Assembly: GCA_023205875.1 (NCBI GenBank)
Contig: CP060764.1
Span: 496,001 to 560,000, forward strand
Direction: 5' to 3'
From: Chloropicon primus
Taxonomy: Eukaryota > Chlorophyta > Chloropicophyceae > Chloropicales > Chloropicaceae
Length of the DNA stretch: 64,000 nt
Below, piece by piece: positions 46,216 to 55,167 of this stretch. The position numbers and the translations under genes were made by a program. The notes beneath the pieces are model-generated. The model was not told where the DNA came from and searched no databases. It saw only the letters and a list, made by a program, of their open reading frames with translations. Numbering within the stretch: position 1 is the stretch's first letter; each line of letters starts with the position of its first letter.

Positions 46216-48192
46216 ATGAAGATGACGACGACGGGTGGTTTGAGTCCGATACAGGAGAATGTGAGAGCGGGGACGACGGAGAGGTTGGTGTTCAGCGACT
46301 TGGTGAGGACGAGCTTGAGCAGGCAGGAGGACGCGTCCCTCCTGAGGGTGATACTTGCTGGGAAGGATGGGCTTCGGAGTCAGGAGAAGAGGACCAAGGC
46401 GATCAGGGAGGTGGAAGTGAGGGAGTGCTGGAGGGTGGCGAGGGAGAAGGAGATCCTCGCAAGGGCGAACGAGTTCGGACTGGTCTCGGTGGAGAATCCG
46501 GAGGAGAGGCGAAACCTCGCGGACCAGATTGCCTCGTTCACTCGCCTCTCGCGTTTCCAGGCCACAGACTTTGAGTACAACAACAAGGCCTCTTCGCAGA
46601 GGGACTTGTGGCTGGGCGGAGGGCAGGATGCGAGGCGGACGGCGACGAGGAGGTCCCCGTCTCCCTACGGCGGCGTCTCTGGGTCGCAGAATGGGAGGGT
46701 GAGGCCGAGCTCCGCGAGACCGTCCTCCTCGGGGAGGACCTCCAGGTCCATGACGGCGAGCGCGTACGGTGTCGCCCAGGGCAAGACGACCGCTGAGAGG
46801 AGGAAGGGGCTCCTCAGCAATGGAACCAACGCGAGGTCGGGTCAGCTGACGTCGTCTTCGTCGTCATCGAAGGCTTCCACGGGGCGCCACGCCTTGCCGC
46901 GGAAGGAGGAGCAGCCCAGGCGGACGAGAGTGCGACCCAGCAGCGCCCCCGTGATGAGGAAGAAAACCCAAACCGAGACGAAGCTCCTCGACATCACGAA
47001 GACGCTTCTCAAGGGGCTGGAGAATCACAAGTCGGCCGACGGCACGACTGACGCGCTCAAGGCCCTCGAGAAGAACGTCAGCGAGGCTCAGACCCAGCTG
47101 TCTGACCTCGTCGCGGCGGCGGGGAAGAAGTTGCAGGCTCCCCCCTCCACCCCGGTTGCCCCGATGACTTCCTCGTCCGTCACCGCGACCTCGCCCAGCG
47201 ACAGGTTCCGCATGCACCTGACCAAGCTGGGCTACTTTGGCTCCACCAAGGCCGACCTCGTGATTGCCGAGCACCAGAGGCAGAGGCACGCCATCCTGGT
47301 GATCCAACGGGCGGCGAGGAAGCTTCTTCAGCGGAAAGCCCTCGAGAAGAAGAAGCAGGAGGAGGTCGAGGAAAGGAAGAGGAGGGCGCTGGAGTTCAGG
47401 CACGATTGCGCGAGGGTCATCCAGGCCTGGTACCGCTCTAAAATGGAGGAGAGAGCTCAGCGGGCGGGAACACTGGAAAGGTGCAAGAAGGGTCTTGCCG
47501 CCAGGGCGATTCAGAAGCACTACAGGTACCACCGACTCATCAAGGTCTTCCGGGCAGAGGCGCCGGATCACATCTCGGGGGCAGGCGCGCCGGCGGGGGG
47601 GAGGGGCGCCATCCCATCCGCGTGGAGGGCCGCCAACATCATACAGAAGTGCTTCAGGATGCACAGGGTCCAGAGGAGGCTCCGGGCCGCGAGAAGCGAG
47701 GCGTCCGAGTTCCTGCAATGGAGGCGGGCGATGAAAGCCTCGTGGTCGGACCACAAGAGGCAAACTCTCGAGACCCTTGGCGCCCAGTCGTACCTCGTCT
47801 TCTTGTTTTTCTCTTCGGGAAGAGAGACGGAGAAGGTGATGGCCCACGTGAGAGAGGAGGAAAAGATGTTCTCCACATCGTGGCTGAAGTACGAGAGGAA
47901 GGTGAAGAGGAAAGCTCTCCACAAGCCGCTGCCTAGGAATTGGGTCCCGCACAACGACGCAGTCACGGGAAAGATCTACTTTATCAACACGAGGACGAAC
48001 GAGGCTTACACCACCCACCCCAACTTGCGGGAAATCGCTCCAGACTTGGCAGCTCAGAGGGAGAGAGCTAGCATCGCGAAGTACACGAGAATCTCGGTCC
48101 TCCTCAAGTACATCGAGGCCATCGATGGCCGGGCCAGCAAGCTTCAGTCTCACGTCTTGCAGCAGATGGTCTCCAACAAGGGGCAGCAGTGA
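46216..48192 (+). CDS. IQ-motif and WW-domain protein, probably centrosomal or ciliary
   Basis: A 658-residue intronless protein starting at the ATG at 46216. The N-terminal half is Ser/Arg-rich and disordered. IQ-type helices follow near 358-500: AILVIQRAARKLLQRKALEK, CARVIQAWYRSKMEERAQ, AARAIQKHYRYHRLIK and AANIIQKCFRMHRVQRRL. Near 575-610 is a WW domain (LPRNWVPHNDAVTGKIYFIN, then THPN), with the first Trp and the Tyr-Phe pair but no second Trp. IQ motifs bind calmodulin and WW domains bind proline-rich peptides. This mix is common in basal-body and axoneme proteins. That localisation is inference. Confidence 0.78.
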   Translation: MKMTTTGGLSPIQENVRAGTTERLVFSDLVRTSLSRQEDASLLRVILAGKDGLRSQEKRTKAIREVEVRECWRVAREKEILARANEFGLVSVENPEERRNLADQIASFTRLSRFQATDFEYNNKASSQRDLWLGGGQDARRTATRRSPSPYGGVSGSQNGRVRPSSARPSSSGRTSRSMTASAYGVAQGKTTAERRKGLLSNGTNARSGQLTSSSSSSKASTGRHALPRKEEQPRRTRVRPSSAPVMRKKTQTETKLLDITKTLLKGLENHKSADGTTDALKALEKNVSEAQTQLSDLVAAAGKKLQAPPSTPVAPMTSSSVTATSPSDRFRMHLTKLGYFGSTKADLVIAEHQRQRHAILVIQRAARKLLQRKALEKKKQEEVEERKRRALEFRHDCARVIQAWYRSKMEERAQRAGTLERCKKGLAARAIQKHYRYHRLIKVFRAEAPDHISGAGAPAGGRGAIPSAWRAANIIQKCFRMHRVQRRLRAARSEASEFLQWRRAMKASWSDHKRQTLETLGAQSYLVFLFFSSGRETEKVMAHVREEEKMFSTSWLKYERKVKRKALHKPLPRNWVPHNDAVTGKIYFINTRTNEAYTTHPNLREIAPDLAAQRERASIAKYTRISVLLKYIEAIDGRASKLQSHVLQQMVSNKGQQ

Positions 48193-48268
48193 GGCAGTGA
48201 GTGAGTGAGTGAGGAGTAAGCATCAATCATCATCAAACCACCTCCGTCCTCTAACGCTTCGTTCGTAC

Positions 48269-49303
48269 ATGCCATTTGTCCATGGGATCATGGCGACCCT
48301 GCAGGGTGAGGAGCTGGCGGAGGAGCTGGCGGAGGGGAGCGGCGTCGTGGCGGTGGAAGGGGAGGAGGACGCGCTCCAGGGGACGCCTTCCGCCACGCTG
48401 GAGGTCATCAAGAAGTGCATGCTGAGAGAGGCTTCGTTTCGGAGGCCGGCCAAGGGAAAGGGAGGAGGAGGTGGTGGTCGTGGTGGTCCCAGGAAGAAGG
48501 GAGGAGGGGGAAAGAAGAAGGCCAAGGCCGCCACTGCAGTCGACGGCGAAGGGGACTCGATGAAGGTGGAGACCTTCCGGTGGGAGGGCCACGAGAACGT
48601 TCTCTTCATCGTCTTCCCGAACAAGATAGCGCTCCGGAACGGACTGACCCGTCTCTCCGTCTTCCTCGAGGACCCGGTCGAGGCCGGCACGATCATGGCG
48701 GCGAACGACGTGCGTCCGGGAAAGTACGTCGCTGCCTCTTACACGGGTCACAACTTTCGGCCGAGCGACTACGCCAAGTTCGCGGCGAAGGCGAGGGAGG
48801 AGTCGAAAGCCTTGGAGCCAGAGGAGGAGGAGCTCTGGGGGATCCTGCTGAAGGAGTTTCCAGGCTTCGAGGGCGGGGGGGGCGAGTGCTGGGGGTGCAT
48901 AGCGACGGCAAGGGGGCTGAACAAAGGGGAAGTGGCGAACACCCTCCTGCACGAGTCCATGCATGGCCTCTTTTACGCGCACAGCGAGCTGAGGGCGGTG
49001 ACTTGGAAGTTTTGGGACGAGGTGATGGACGCCTCTGAGAAGAGCTTGTGGCTGCACTTTTTGAGCTCGATCGGGTACAACTCGTCGAACGAGGAGGTTT
49101 GCGTCAACGAGATGCTGGCTTATCTTACGACAGAGAAAGAACTCCTGAGGAAGTATTCTATCAAGCCCTTGGAACAGGTGGACGGGCGCGGCGGAGTGCT
49201 GACGATGGAGAGACTGCAAGAACAGTTTGTAAAGTACGTTGAGGGTCACATTCCTTTTCCGAAGCCGCATCTGCGGGGGCAGTACTGCGCGTTCAAGGCG
49301 TGA
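48269..49303 (+). CDS. Putative zinc metalloprotease-like (zincin) protein
   Basis: A 344-residue protein from the ATG at 48269; a second ATG at 48290 (MATLQGEELAEEL) is an equally good start. After a Gly/Lys-rich linker (about 68-90) comes a globular part. It contains HESMH (LLHESMHGLFYAHSE), the HExxH zinc motif, and about 45 residues later NEMLAYLTTE, which suits the third (Glu) ligand of gluzincins. I do not recognise the family, and the activity is predicted only from these motifs. Six bases may separate the preferred start from the previous gene's tail region; it lies 77 bases after the IQ/WW stop on the same strand. Confidence 0.72.
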   Translation: MPFVHGIMATLQGEELAEELAEGSGVVAVEGEEDALQGTPSATLEVIKKCMLREASFRRPAKGKGGGGGGRGGPRKKGGGGKKKAKAATAVDGEGDSMKVETFRWEGHENVLFIVFPNKIALRNGLTRLSVFLEDPVEAGTIMAANDVRPGKYVAASYTGHNFRPSDYAKFAAKAREESKALEPEEEELWGILLKEFPGFEGGGGECWGCIATARGLNKGEVANTLLHESMHGLFYAHSELRAVTWKFWDEVMDASEKSLWLHFLSSIGYNSSNEEVCVNEMLAYLTTEKELLRKYSIKPLEQVDGRGGVLTMERLQEQFVKYVEGHIPFPKPHLRGQYCAFKA

Positions 49304-49343
49304 TCGCGCCGGCAATGATGTATTTATGTGTCAAGGGACTTTT

Positions 49344-52300
49344 CTAATTTTTTACTTCTTCACTGGACCCGATCCACGAGATCGCCCTCTGCGTGAGGGA
49401 GAGTGGGAAGCGGTGCTCGAGCGCGAAACGATCCACCTCTTTCGTGTCCATCTCGGCCTTGTTCTTCCCCTTCTCAAGGTACACCCTGACGAACTTTAGG
49501 CTGACGTTCCTCTCCGTCACCTCCCTGTTCCTGTCGTTCTTAAAGCACGCCGCGAGCAAGGTTGGGTTCAGCACCTTCTGCAGCTCATCCGTGAAAAAGT
49601 AGTTGAACGGCAGCTGGCACAGCTTCTCGAGAATCGTGGGACTCTTGCCCCAGTGCAGCACCGCCTGGTTCGCGGGATTCAACACCACGAAGTTTCCCAC
49701 GAGGAGGATCACCTCGTTCAAAAGCTTTGACGCCGAAGATTCGTGATTCATGCTCGTGGCCTGCAAGGAAGTGCAGTACGACAGAAGAGAACTCAGCAGG
49801 TGAAAGGACTCGGCCTTCATGTCAGCTGACCCCATAATCTTCTGCAGTGACTGGTAGTCGTGGGCAGCCATGTTGTTGAGAATTTTCACCACAAAGTACG
49901 CACTGGTGGTGAAGTTGCGAGGGAACTTGCTGGGATCAATCTCCGAGGTCTGGGACGTGTGCAGAAGGACCGTGGTAATGAGGGACGGCAGGCCAATCAT
50001 ACTCGCGTCCTTGAAGGCAGCGAGCAAGCACCTCGTGGACGCCTTGAGCCTCGAAGCCCTGTCGAAAATCTGCGTCTCCTGGCACCTCGAGAAGGCGTCC
50101 AGCATCCTCAAGCAGCTCTCTATCGAGGTGGGAATGGCATCGTTCTTCACCTTGGACGGGTCGAAGAGGGAGAAAGAGTCCCTTATCTGGTGGAGCAGGC
50201 CGCTGCAGCTGAAGAACCCGGTGGCGCTCTCAAAGTCCTCCAAGTTCTTCTCCTGAGCAACCAAGAGGAGCTTGCTCATGACGGGCAGCAGGATGTCCAC
50301 GGCATTCGAATGCAGGGATCCCTGGCCAGGGTTGAAGCAGTCCGCCTCGGTGTACAAGAGGAGCAGATTTGTGATCTCGCTGAAGTAATCCTTGGACAGG
50401 ATGTAGGACGCAGTGTCCGTGCTGTTGCACGTCATCACTTTCAGCAGCCTCAGGAGCAGCAACTTTGTCCGCGCGGGCCACGACTCCCTTCGGTTTGAGA
50501 GGCCCTCCAAGACGTAGTCCACCAGGCCGCACTCCCTCGCGAGGTTCAAGTGCTCGTCGTTCTCGCTGTTGAGCAGGTGCATGGTATCCATGCACAGGGA
50601 GTGGATTCCCTCGACATTGTTCTTCGACGAGTGCTTCTTCAGATCCCTCATTCTCTTCTGGAACCTTTTCTTCAGATGGTCATCCCCGCCCTTCTTGCGG
50701 GCACCCGCCTTTGGCGCAGGGATGCTGAAATGCTGGATCTTGCTCGTGAACTCCTCCAAGTGCCTCTGGAGGTACTCCGATTCCCTGTTCTCCCCGATCC
50801 TGGGAGATTCGGGAACTTTCTTGTCCTTCGCGGGGGACAGCAAGTAAGGGATTGACGTGAAAGCGCCGCTGTCCCTCCTTTCCCCGTCCTGCTTGTTCAG
50901 GGACGCCTTCTCCTTGATCTGCCCGAGGTACAGGGACCTCCTGGTCCTCGCCTCCTCCAGCCTGCCAGCGATCTTCTTGCGGATGAGCTCGGCCTCGTGC
51001 TCCTGCACCCTCTGGTTTTCCTCCGCGGCCATCCTTTGCTTCTTGGCGAGGGCCTCCCTCGCTTCAGCTGCCTGCTGCCTCTCCTGCTGCAGCTTGAGCT
51101 GAATTTGCTCTTTCCTCTGGATCTCCTCGGCAAGAAGCTTGAGTCTCTCCTCCTCGAGCTTCTGTTTCCTTTTCTGGACCTCCTCGATGGCGGCGTCCGT
51201 TTGCCTTTGCCTTTCCACGACAGCGGCAAGGATTTCCTGCCTCCTGGCTTCCGTCTCCTGCATCCTCTCCTTCAAGGCCGAGCGTTTGTCCTCAGCCTCC
51301 AGGGACGTGATCTGGATCACCTCGTTCACCTTCATGTTTTCGCTCTTGGCCTTTCCCGCGATTGCGGCAAGGTGCTTGTCTCTCAGCTGCCTGCCCCGCT
51401 GAATCTTTTGGTCCATGTCTTGAATCTTCTTCTCGAGCTTGTCAGCTTGCTGAGACCGGATGGCTTGCCTCGTCTCGTCCGCTTTCGCGAGCCTTTCCGC
51501 CAGGGCCCTCGATCGCTTCTTCCGCAGCAGGCTCGCCCGCGCCTGCTTCTCGTCCGCCCTCTTTTTGGCCTCCAGGGGGGTAAGCTTTTGCCTATCCGGG
51601 GACAAGAGCTTCGCTTGAAGGTCCCTCGCTCTGTTGGCAAAGATATCTCCCCAGTTCCTCTCCTCTCTCCAGGCACAGTTGCTCCTCGACGAGGTACCGT
51701 CCTTGACCGGTTTGGCCAAGTCTGATTCTTCCTTCTTGCTCTTGGCAGGCTTGTCGTAACTCTGCGCCCGTTTCCGCCCCCCTGCGGGCGCCTTTGATTC
51801 GCTGTTCACGCCATTGTTCTCGTCCGCCTCCCTGGTCAAAAAACCCTCGAAACTAGTCTCCGAGTCCAAGCTCGACTCCTCTACGGAGGTGTCCTCATCG
51901 CTTTCCAGGGTCGAAAGCAACTCGAGGTGCTTTGGCGACACCTTGATGGTCTTCTTCACATCCCAGGCCACAGTCATCCTCTTCCTCTCCGAACCTTTGC
52001 TCGCCTCTTCCCTCTCCTTCTCGAAGTGCTTCTGGCTCTCTATGCTCGACGCCAGGGACTCGAAGTCTTTCATGGAGTTCCTGATCACTTTCTGCACGAT
52101 CATGACCTGCTCCGAGTCGCACTCGACCTCGCTCATGAAGTACACGTCGTCGATGGCTCGGGTCAGGTTGTTCATCAGCCTGTTCCAGATGTCCAGCTTC
52201 TTGCTTGACAGGCTCTTTTGGGAGCTGCTCCTCCTCCCGGTCGACGCTCCGCCCTTCCTCCGCCTGCTGCTCGCCGAGGCCGCCTTGGACGTCGCCACCG

Positions 52301-52607
52301 GCGTCACGAACAAGCTCTCGCTCACCATAACCTCGTCACCCCTCCCCGCCGGGCTGCTCACGTCCAAGTCGATCGGAAAAGACGCCAAGACGTTAAAGTC
52401 GTCTCCCCTCTTCGCTTGGGCCTTCACATTCTCGCTCGCGTTGTCGTTGTCACCACCCGACTCGAACGCTACGCCGTTCACCACCGCGTTGTTCGTCTTG
52501 AGCGCGAGCTGCTGCTGCTGCTGCCTCGTCGCCCGCCTCCCCGTCACAACCGACCACGCGCTGCCCTTGTTGCCGCCCGAGGCTCCCTTCCTGTGTTTGT
52601 CTCCCAT
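49344..52607 (-). CDS. SCAPER-like protein
   Basis: A 1087-residue intronless protein, started at 52607 (MGDKHRKGASGGNKGSAWSV). The SCAPER signatures are an N-terminal SAWSVVTG followed by a helical domain near 195-250 (WNRLMNNLTRAIDDVYFMSE). A second helix block reads NWGDIFANRARDLQAKLLSP, and a long charged coiled coil runs at about 400-620. The C-terminal half is armadillo-like helices. Animal SCAPER is an ER and microtubule-associated protein linked to cyclin A, ciliopathy and mRNA decay on ribosomes. Upstream codons to 52853 lack an ATG and look non-coding. It ends about 40 bases from the convergent zincin gene. Confidence 0.82.
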   Translation of the reverse strand: MGDKHRKGASGGNKGSAWSVVTGRRATRQQQQQLALKTNNAVVNGVAFESGGDNDNASENVKAQAKRGDDFNVLASFPIDLDVSSPAGRGDEVMVSESLFVTPVATSKAASASSRRRKGGASTGRRSSSQKSLSSKKLDIWNRLMNNLTRAIDDVYFMSEVECDSEQVMIVQKVIRNSMKDFESLASSIESQKHFEKEREEASKGSERKRMTVAWDVKKTIKVSPKHLELLSTLESDEDTSVEESSLDSETSFEGFLTREADENNGVNSESKAPAGGRKRAQSYDKPAKSKKEESDLAKPVKDGTSSRSNCAWREERNWGDIFANRARDLQAKLLSPDRQKLTPLEAKKRADEKQARASLLRKKRSRALAERLAKADETRQAIRSQQADKLEKKIQDMDQKIQRGRQLRDKHLAAIAGKAKSENMKVNEVIQITSLEAEDKRSALKERMQETEARRQEILAAVVERQRQTDAAIEEVQKRKQKLEEERLKLLAEEIQRKEQIQLKLQQERQQAAEAREALAKKQRMAAEENQRVQEHEAELIRKKIAGRLEEARTRRSLYLGQIKEKASLNKQDGERRDSGAFTSIPYLLSPAKDKKVPESPRIGENRESEYLQRHLEEFTSKIQHFSIPAPKAGARKKGGDDHLKKRFQKRMRDLKKHSSKNNVEGIHSLCMDTMHLLNSENDEHLNLARECGLVDYVLEGLSNRRESWPARTKLLLLRLLKVMTCNSTDTASYILSKDYFSEITNLLLLYTEADCFNPGQGSLHSNAVDILLPVMSKLLLVAQEKNLEDFESATGFFSCSGLLHQIRDSFSLFDPSKVKNDAIPTSIESCLRMLDAFSRCQETQIFDRASRLKASTRCLLAAFKDASMIGLPSLITTVLLHTSQTSEIDPSKFPRNFTTSAYFVVKILNNMAAHDYQSLQKIMGSADMKAESFHLLSSLLSYCTSLQATSMNHESSASKLLNEVILLVGNFVVLNPANQAVLHWGKSPTILEKLCQLPFNYFFTDELQKVLNPTLLAACFKNDRNREVTERNVSLKFVRVYLEKGKNKAEMDTKEVDRFALEHRFPLSLTQRAISWIGSSEEVKN

Positions 52608-53080
52608 GCCTTTCACACCCTTCTCTCTTCGCTTCGCTCGTTGTTGCCGCCCTCCGGCTAAAAAAAAAGGAGGCAAAGGCGCGATCTTTCGGGACAAACG
52701 AACGCGATGAAGTGTTCGCCCAAACCTCCTCACCTCGTGAGGCTTCAAAGGAGTCTCGCCCTCGTCAGAGACTTTAAGCGCTCCCTCCCTCCTGGCGCCA
52801 CTGCTTCTTTGTCTGTTTCGACTCGGATTTGAAAATCGGAGCGCTCCAATCAATCAAAGGAGATGGAGGATGGAGGGGGGGTTGCCTGTGCGCAGGGTGC
52901 GGGGAGGGAGTTGTTCCCCGGTGGAACTCCATTCCATCCCTTTCCCTACTCGATCTGTCTCCATTTGCGTCGTCCTGGGCTTGAAGACATCTTTCCTGTA
53001 TCCAGCAACAGATGGATTGCTTTTGGATGTCTTTGTTCTAACGTTTTGTTTTACAATCCATCAATGCTACTTGCTGCACG
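52608..53080. other. SCAPER leader and cytochrome b561 3' flank
   Basis: 473 bases between two minus-strand genes. No gene, repeat or strong motif is seen. Confidence 0.5.
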
Positions 53081-53881
53081 CTATGGCACCGGCTCGGTCG
53101 GCTCTGAATGTGTCCTCCTCGTGAGTTCTTGCTCGCTCGCGACGAGCACGGGGCTTTCCGCGACTTGGACAGGCAGGTCGCGCCCGGCAGCAGCCCTTGC
53201 GACCTTCCGGGAATCCGACTCGTATTTGTCCACGACGCCGTCCAGCAAGAAGACGAGGACTAGCCAGCCGACAGTCCACCCAGCCCACTTCTCGACCCCC
53301 TCCTCGTCCAGGTACCCAATCGACTTCATGAGTGCGACCCCGGTGAAGCAGTTGATCAGCCCCAGCGCGAGGACAACCTTCCCGAGCACGGAGTGCAAGT
53401 ACTCGAAAGACCGCCGCAAGCACAGCCGAAGGACAGGCCCCTGCCGCAGCTTCGAGAGCAGACCCTTCCCTCCCCCCAGCATTGCCATTTCCTCTTGGGA
53501 CACCGGCTTCGGTCGCACCACGCCCAACAGTCCCTGGAAATAGCACAAACCCATCACCCATATCCCAAGCGTCCCGTGCTTGTACTGCACGTACTCGTAA
53601 GGTATCTCGAACTTGGTCATCGAGTAAACGAAGCTTCCGGTGCCGAGCCCCAACCCGACCACCTGAAGCACGACGTGGGACCAGAAAAGTATCTTCGACC
53701 TCTTCCTCCACCAACCACCACCATCAACAACAACAACATCATCCTGCCCCTCCTCGCCTTTCGCCTTGCGTTCTTCCTTTACGAGTCTGTTCCCCGCGTA
53801 CGCGCCAAGGTAGTGGCAGAACACGAACGCCACCGTCATGAGCACGCCATGGACGAGCCTCACGTAGTAATACTCGATCAT
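53081..53881 (-). CDS. Cytochrome b561-domain membrane protein
   Basis: A 266-residue intronless protein started at the ATG at 53881 (MIEYYYVRLVHG). About five membrane helices are present. The conserved haem-ligand histidines of the b561 core are in successive helices: RLVHGVLMT, FWSHVVLQ, YKHGTLGIW and EYLHSVLGK. The domain carries two haems and passes electrons across membranes, often from ascorbate. No DOMON domain is attached. A Trp/Lys-rich loop with DDVVVVDGGG joins helices 1 and 2. The C-terminal 50 residues are soluble. Confidence 0.85.
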   Translation of the reverse strand: MIEYYYVRLVHGVLMTVAFVFCHYLGAYAGNRLVKEERKAKGEEGQDDVVVVDGGGWWRKRSKILFWSHVVLQVVGLGLGTGSFVYSMTKFEIPYEYVQYKHGTLGIWVMGLCYFQGLLGVVRPKPVSQEEMAMLGGGKGLLSKLRQGPVLRLCLRRSFEYLHSVLGKVVLALGLINCFTGVALMKSIGYLDEEGVEKWAGWTVGWLVLVFLLDGVVDKYESDSRKVARAAAGRDLPVQVAESPVLVASEQELTRRTHSEPTEPVP

Positions 53882-54518
53882 ACCGGCCGCCCCAACCTCT
53901 TTGGCTCCAGACCAATCCAACCTCGCTCAATTAAAAAAAAAACTCTCTCTCTCTCGCTAGCTTCCACCGAAACGTTGGACCGAGATGGACGACAGCTCTC
54001 GAGGGGCGACGGTTCCCCTGGGTAACCTTATCCTCCGCCTCCGCCAAGCCACGCTCTCCCCTGTGCCTCTGCACTGCAGACACTCCCTTCCCTCCCTCGG
54101 CCGATGGATTCTCCACCTCAAATAACCGACGCCCTCGTCGCCCTCGTCGGTCGAGGAGGACACGAGAGAGAGAGAGAGAGAGAGAGAGGTGAGCCTTGGG
54201 AGCCGAAGGGACGGAAGCGGAGGGGAAGGGGGCCGAATCGAGCGACGGAACACAAACCGTCATCTCCCGAGCTTTCGAAAGACCCGTCGCTCGAAAGCTT
54301 CGGCACCGGGAAAGGCATTGACACGACGTTTGCTTCTTTGTGTCTCATCCCTCAGACGGGAGAAGGACGAGAGCGTTGAGTTCTTTCCCTCGTGCGTTGC
54401 GTTTGGAAGCTCGGGTTCGTTTCGAGGGCTGCGAGGTGGTGGGTAATCGCCTCGCTCGAACGCCTTGGCGGTGGTGGGTTGCAGCGGCAAGGAAGGAACG
54501 ACGCAAGGGCGAGAGGTG
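53882..54518. other. Divergent promoter region between cytochrome b561 and INO80C-like genes
   Basis: A (GA)n run at about 54166-54188 and a reverse CTTTCGAAAG-type motif at 54271-54298 are present. No gene is supported. Confidence 0.5.
54271..54298 (-). promoter_or_regulatory. CTTTCGAAAG-type motif upstream of the INO80C-like gene
   Basis: On the minus strand it reads GCTTTCGAGCGACGGGTCTT then TCGAAAGC, so the whole element is framed by two GCTTTCGA half-sites. It lies about 220 bases upstream of the ATG at 54519. Confidence 0.55.
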
Positions 54519-55015
54519 ATGGTGGGGAACGAGGTGGTGCGCCTCGAGGACTACCTGGCGGTGACGGATGAAGACGCCGACCGGAGGTTCAAGGGGAAGA
54601 GCGTCGAGGTCAAGGCGACGGGTGGATCACCACCGGCAAAGAAGAAGAGGAAGAAGTTCACGATGAAGAAGGTTTTGGACAGCTCCTCCTTTGACAAAAT
54701 GGCGCCAGGAAAAGCAAACTGTGAGTAAACGACGACCCGGGGAAGAGTGGCCCCTCAAACTGCTTGTTAGCCTGTTTTTTTGACACGATTTTCTTCCTGA
54801 TGGATGCTTTCGCAGGGGGAAACATTGAGGTGGGGCCATCCATCGCGCCCAAGAAGAAGTACAGCGACATCAGCGGCCTGGAGGCAACTTACACGGACCC
54901 CAAGACGAAGCTCAGGTACGCCACCGTGGAAGAGTACAAGCAGCTGAAGAACATGTCACACGAGGTGGTCCAAGCCACCCTGTCACTTCGAGGGGCAAAC
55001 GTTGTCATAAGGTGA
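54519..55015 (+). CDS. INO80 complex subunit C/Ies6-like protein (YL1-C domain), two exons
   Basis: Exons 54519-54720 and 54816-55015 give 133 residues. The donor is AACT|GTGAGT and the acceptor TCGCAG|GG. A Lys-rich patch (KKKRKKFTMKK) precedes a YL1 C-terminal domain: APKKKYSDISGLEATYTDP, then KLRYATVEEYKQLKNM. This domain marks Ies6/INO80C, which with Arp5 couples the INO80 remodeler to nucleosomes, and also YL1 of SWR1/SRCAP. The short length fits Ies6/INO80C. TGTAA follows about 40 bases after the stop. Confidence 0.9.
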
Positions 55016-55053
55016 CCGGACTGATCGCGCGACCGGCCGGCCGCCCGACCTTT

Positions 55054-55058
55054 TGTAA
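55054..55058 (+). terminator. TGTAA poly(A) signal of the INO80C-like gene
   Basis: TGTAA about 40 bases after the stop codon, followed by an AT-rich tract (TATATATATATA). Confidence 0.55.
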
Positions 55059-55123
55059 TTGTTTCATTTATATATATATATACCTGTAAATTGTTTTGCA
55101 AAGTCCAACTAGCCAGTTGTTTT

Positions 55124-55124
<1 letters not shown>

Positions 55125-55154
<30 letters not shown>
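55125..55154. repeat. (AC)n microsatellite
   Basis: A perfect AC run between the convergent INO80C-like and FASS-like genes, just beyond the stop codon of the latter. Confidence 0.9.
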
Positions 55155-55157
<3 letters not shown>

Positions 55158-55167
55158 GCCCGCCCCC

